Shown here one piece after another: positions 61,135 to 64,000 of a DNA stretch of 64,000 nt (position 1 is its first letter; each line of letters starts with the position of its first letter). This stretch comes from Lutibacter sp. (GTDB lineage Bacteria; Bacteroidota; Bacteroidia; Flavobacteriales; Flavobacteriaceae). Made by a program: the position numbers and the translations under genes. The stretch lies in NCBI RefSeq assembly GCF_021647475.1, contig NZ_JAKIUR010000008.1:1-64000 (forward strand), read 5' to 3'. The notes beneath the pieces are model-generated. The model was not told the origin of the DNA. It made no database searches and was given only the letters and a program-made list of their open reading frames with translations.

Positions 61135-63531
61135 TTAAAATTTATTTTTAGTTTCTTCTGCTTTCTTATCAAAATTAATTTTTCTATCCTGTTTACGTTG
61201 GTTAAATCTATAGGTAAAGGATGCTAAAATGGTTGGGTATTTCTGTTTAATATATGCATCTGAAATATAATTGGTATCAAATCTAGTTCGTTTAGTTCTA
61301 TAAGAATTAAAAATATCATCAGAAGTTATACTTATAGTTGCATTTTTACCAAGTATATCTTTACTAATAGCAAAATTAGCATAGGTATATGCTTGCCTTG
61401 TGGAAACAGGACCTTTAGAAATTAAATAATGGCTTACCTTAGTTTGAAAATTAAACCAATTTGGGATTTTAATTTGAGTTAATAAGCTAAAATCAACATT
61501 AGTGTTATTATTATTAAAATTTTGTGTAATGGTTTTGTTAGCTGTGTTTACAATTTGAAATACCCCAGATTGATTAAAATTACCTACTAATACATTTGCG
61601 GTAAAGCTAATTATCTTGTTTGGTTTATAAATGGCATTTATATTGACAGCAGCATATTTTAATTTACCTATATTAAAAGGCATTGTAATTAATTTATTAA
61701 GTCCATTTACTTGTTCGCCAGTTTCATACGTTACACTCTGTCTATAATCCTTATAAATGGTATATATTAGCGTAGGAATAATAGTTATTTTTTTACCAAA
61801 AAAAGCATATGTTAATTGAAAATTATCGACATAAATAGGGTTTAAATCTATATTTCCTTTATTACTATTAGTCTCACTTAATTTTATTTCAAAGGGTTGT
61901 AAATCATAAAAACCAGGAGGCAGGTACTTATATCCATAGTAAAAACTTAAACTTTTAGAATCTGAAAAACTATAATATAAAGTAACGTCAGGAAACAAAT
62001 TGTTAAAATCTTTGTTTTGTACGGTATTTAAATATTCATAATTAGTTTTATATTTTAAAAATTCGGCTCGTAAACCAAATTGCACATATAGTTTATTCAG
62101 TTGGCTAGCTAATACAGCAGAAACGGCATTACTTTCATCTTTAAAATCTATCTTCTGGTTGGTATTGTTTTGTATATATTCAAATGGAGTATCACCAAAA
62201 TTACCTTCATATCTAATTTCATAATCGGTATTTTTAGAAATGGTATTGGCATAAACTATTTTGGTATTGGTGTTTTTTAATGTGTTTTTTTGGTTATAAT
62301 TTTCATCTAAAAAATTAGGGTTGGTATTGCTAAATTTATTAGTGTAATTTTCTTTATCCAAACTGTTGGAAACATATATATTTAAACTTTCACCTTCTTT
62401 ATTAAAGTTATGATTAAATTCAGCAACTAGTTCTACAATTTCATCGGTAAAAGCACCATCATTAATTCTATTGTTAGTTGCGGTAAGAATATGGTTTGCA
62501 TCAAATATTTCTGAAAAAGTTTTGGAACGATTGCTAGCATCAATATTTGTGTAATTTATAGAAGTGCTGAGTGTACTTTTTTTAGATAAATTAATATCTA
62601 AGCCAACGGTACTTATAAAAGTATTTGCTGGTCGTTCATTTTTGGAATTTTCATTTAAAAATGACGTTGTGTTGTTATTTACAAAATATTCATTTTTATA
62701 ACTAGCAACATCAATTGGATTTCTATGAGAGTATTGGGTATTGGTATAAAAATTTAGTTTTTTAGTTTTATTATTTAAAGTTAATAAACCACCATAATAA
62801 TCTTTGTAACCACCTGTTCCTGTTAAAGAAGCATTTAAACCTTCATTTTTACCTTTTTTTAGAATAATATTTATAACACCTTGCACGGTTGCACTATATT
62901 TTGCTCCAGGGCTAGTAATAACTTCTACCTTTTCAACACTTCCGGCAGGTAATGTTTTTAAAACATCCGATTTTGATAACGTAGAGGTTTGTCCATTAAT
63001 GAGTACTACAACATTACTTTGTCCGTTTATTTTTATACTCCCTGATGGATCAACATCAACGGAAGGGATATTTCCTAAAACTTGGGTAATGGTGGCACCA
63101 TCAGCTGAAATATCTTTACCAACATTAAATACTAGTTTATTTCTTTTAAATTCTAGGGTGCTTTTTTCTGCAACCACTTCAACTTCACTAAGCGTATTAA
63201 TATCCATTTCAATTGAAATTGTTCCGATATTAATATCTCTATTAATGGTAGAAATACTTAATTTTTTAGTTTTATATGGATAAGAACCAACAGTTGCAAT
63301 ATAAGTTCCTTCTTCAACATCTATAGAAAACTTACCTCTTGCATTGGTAATGCCTCCGTACATTATTTTTGTTGAATCGGTACTTTTAAAAACAACAGTA
63401 ATATCTTCTAATGGTCTTTTACTTGAGATGTCAATTATTTTACCAGAAACGGTATAAATAGATTTTTTTGAATTTTGGCTATAGACCAATGTAGGAACTA
63501 CAAAGATAAGTAGTAAAAATACTTTTCTCAT
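61135..63531 (-). CDS. TonB-dependent-receptor-like outer-membrane beta-barrel protein, paralogue
   Basis: Outer-membrane protein of 798 residues from ATG 63531 (MRKVFLLLIFVVPTLVYSQ signal peptide); the 35 residues before it in the open frame are not signal-like and are dropped. The order is as in the gene at 57877: a regulatory-like domain with VSGKIIDISSKRPLEDITVV, a plug-like region with GNIPSVDVDPSGSIKINGQS and EVITSPGAKYSATVQGVINI, then the barrel. The end is ILASFTYRFNQRKQDRKINF plus a charged tail. The two proteins clearly share an origin but differ widely in the barrel, suggesting different ligands. Confidence 0.9.
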   Translation of the reverse strand: MRKVFLLLIFVVPTLVYSQNSKKSIYTVSGKIIDISSKRPLEDITVVFKSTDSTKIMYGGITNARGKFSIDVEEGTYIATVGSYPYKTKKLSISTINRDINIGTISIEMDINTLSEVEVVAEKSTLEFKRNKLVFNVGKDISADGATITQVLGNIPSVDVDPSGSIKINGQSNVVVLINGQTSTLSKSDVLKTLPAGSVEKVEVITSPGAKYSATVQGVINIILKKGKNEGLNASLTGTGGYKDYYGGLLTLNNKTKKLNFYTNTQYSHRNPIDVASYKNEYFVNNNTTSFLNENSKNERPANTFISTVGLDINLSKKSTLSTSINYTNIDASNRSKTFSEIFDANHILTATNNRINDGAFTDEIVELVAEFNHNFNKEGESLNIYVSNSLDKENYTNKFSNTNPNFLDENYNQKNTLKNTNTKIVYANTISKNTDYEIRYEGNFGDTPFEYIQNNTNQKIDFKDESNAVSAVLASQLNKLYVQFGLRAEFLKYKTNYEYLNTVQNKDFNNLFPDVTLYYSFSDSKSLSFYYGYKYLPPGFYDLQPFEIKLSETNSNKGNIDLNPIYVDNFQLTYAFFGKKITIIPTLIYTIYKDYRQSVTYETGEQVNGLNKLITMPFNIGKLKYAAVNINAIYKPNKIISFTANVLVGNFNQSGVFQIVNTANKTITQNFNNNNTNVDFSLLTQIKIPNWFNFQTKVSHYLISKGPVSTRQAYTYANFAISKDILGKNATISITSDDIFNSYRTKRTRFDTNYISDAYIKQKYPTILASFTYRFNQRKQDRKINFDKKAEETKNKF

Positions 63532-63695
63532 ACAATCAGTTTTTTTATATTTTATAACAATTTTACGTATCAATAATTTTATTGACAAATTAATCTTCTT
63601 AACTTTGTAAAAATACAAATTATTATGAAATAACAACTATTTATACGGTTTATTTACCTGTTTATTGCTAAATATTTAAAAAATTAATAAAATCT

Positions 63696-64000
63696 TTAAA
63701 AAATAATTTTATAGAATTCCAACCGTTGTAATAGTTGAGCATAATTTGTATAGTGAATTCCGTTTAAATTTAATTGTTTGGCAGCAATTATATTTTCTTT
63801 ATTATCATCAATAAAAATAGCCTTTTCAGGAATAATATGATATCTATTAAAAAGTGTTTTATAAATTTTGAGGTGTGGTTTTCTAGTTTTTTCTTGTCCA
63901 GAAACTACAATTCCGTCAAACTCATTAAAAAAGGGAAATAATTCTAAAGCTAACTCCCATTTTTCTGCACTCCAATTGGTTAAAGCATATATTTTGTAGC
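63696..64000 (-). CDS. HAD family hydrolase, C-terminal part (cut by window edge)
   Basis: The minus-strand frame enters at 64000 and stops with TAA at 63698-63696; 100 residues are visible. Motif II lies in YKIYALTNWSAEKWELALEL, motif III Lys in GIVVSGQEKTRKPHLKIYKT and the acidic motif IV in IIPEKAIFIDDNKENIIAAK. The order and spacing are those of the HAD superfamily IA group (phosphoglycolate phosphatase- or dehalogenase-like). The nucleophile motif I is outside the window. The substrate is unknown. Positions 63532-63695 between it and the barrel gene show no gene. Confidence 0.88.
   Translation of the reverse strand, partial: YKIYALTNWSAEKWELALELFPFFNEFDGIVVSGQEKTRKPHLKIYKTLFNRYHIIPEKAIFIDDNKENIIAAKQLNLNGIHYTNYAQLLQRLEFYKIIF

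Noticed and set aside
1..64000. Prophage, integron, toxin-antitoxin or defence island
   Set aside because: No integrase besides transposase remnants, no phage structural genes, no nuclease or helicase clusters and no paired small toxin-antitoxin genes were seen.

Overview
The window looks like a chromosomal segment of a marine-type member of the Flavobacteriaceae (Bacteroidota; something like Lutibacter, Polaribacter or Tenacibaculum, genus not determinable by eye). Reasons: very AT-rich DNA; TAnnTTTG-type -7 boxes a short distance before many starts instead of clear Shine-Dalgarno sites; a long SecA without the zinc-binding tail; a bacterial mevalonate pathway with a class II HMG-CoA reductase; and two outer-membrane beta-barrel receptors with carboxypeptidase-regulatory-like N-termini. 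Most genes are housekeeping. The accessory content is mainly short interspersed palindromic repeats and a decayed insertion sequence.

Layout. 1-81: start of a transposase leaving the window. 233-3477 (-): tail-specific protease Prc and an OppC-like permease. 3742-5932 (+): surE, a small membrane protein and lpxB. 5989-9601: a DUF302-like secreted protein, ComEC and a thioredoxin-like protein. 9848-17262 (-): a peptide-use block of one dipeptidyl peptidase IV and three POT peptide transporters. 17413-28983: mevalonate/isoprenoid genes (HMG-CoA reductase, GYDIA GHMP kinase, diphosphomevalonate decarboxylase, mevalonate kinase, UbiA prenyltransferase), interrupted by a flavoprotein, thiN, a MotA/ExbB-like protein and a LytS/LytTR two-component pair, and followed by an rRNA pseudouridine synthase. 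29522-37758: tRNA-Phe, coaX, an envelope operon (barrel protein, TPR protein, LptC, CNNM/CorC protein) and PpiD. 37771-38746: dead IS3-type element. 38837-47851: glmM, a barrel-like protein, a YitT protein, secA, a DUF2795 protein, a cobalamin adenosyltransferase and an O-methyltransferase. 47940-51188: Wza/Wzc export pair. 51192-57439: hutI, pta-ackA, fumC. 57661-64000: a 53-residue membrane protein, two large outer-membrane barrel proteins around an ArsC-like reductase, and a HAD hydrolase cut by the right edge.

The most unusual signal is the repeat system. A two-hairpin element (here family 1, ends CGTCA..TGACG) occurs seven times. Six copies are intergenic. One lies in frame inside the diphosphomevalonate decarboxylase gene and adds about 24 residues without breaking it. 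Another sits exactly in the loop of the 23-bp terminator palindrome behind ackA. A second family of about 200 bp (three copies plus one rearranged relative) has a common core inside two different outer palindromes. Together these suggest elements that enter hairpin loops and can be tolerated in coding sequence, comparable in effect to Rickettsia palindromic elements.

All coordinates and motifs were read by eye. Family assignments rest on remembered motifs, not on searches.
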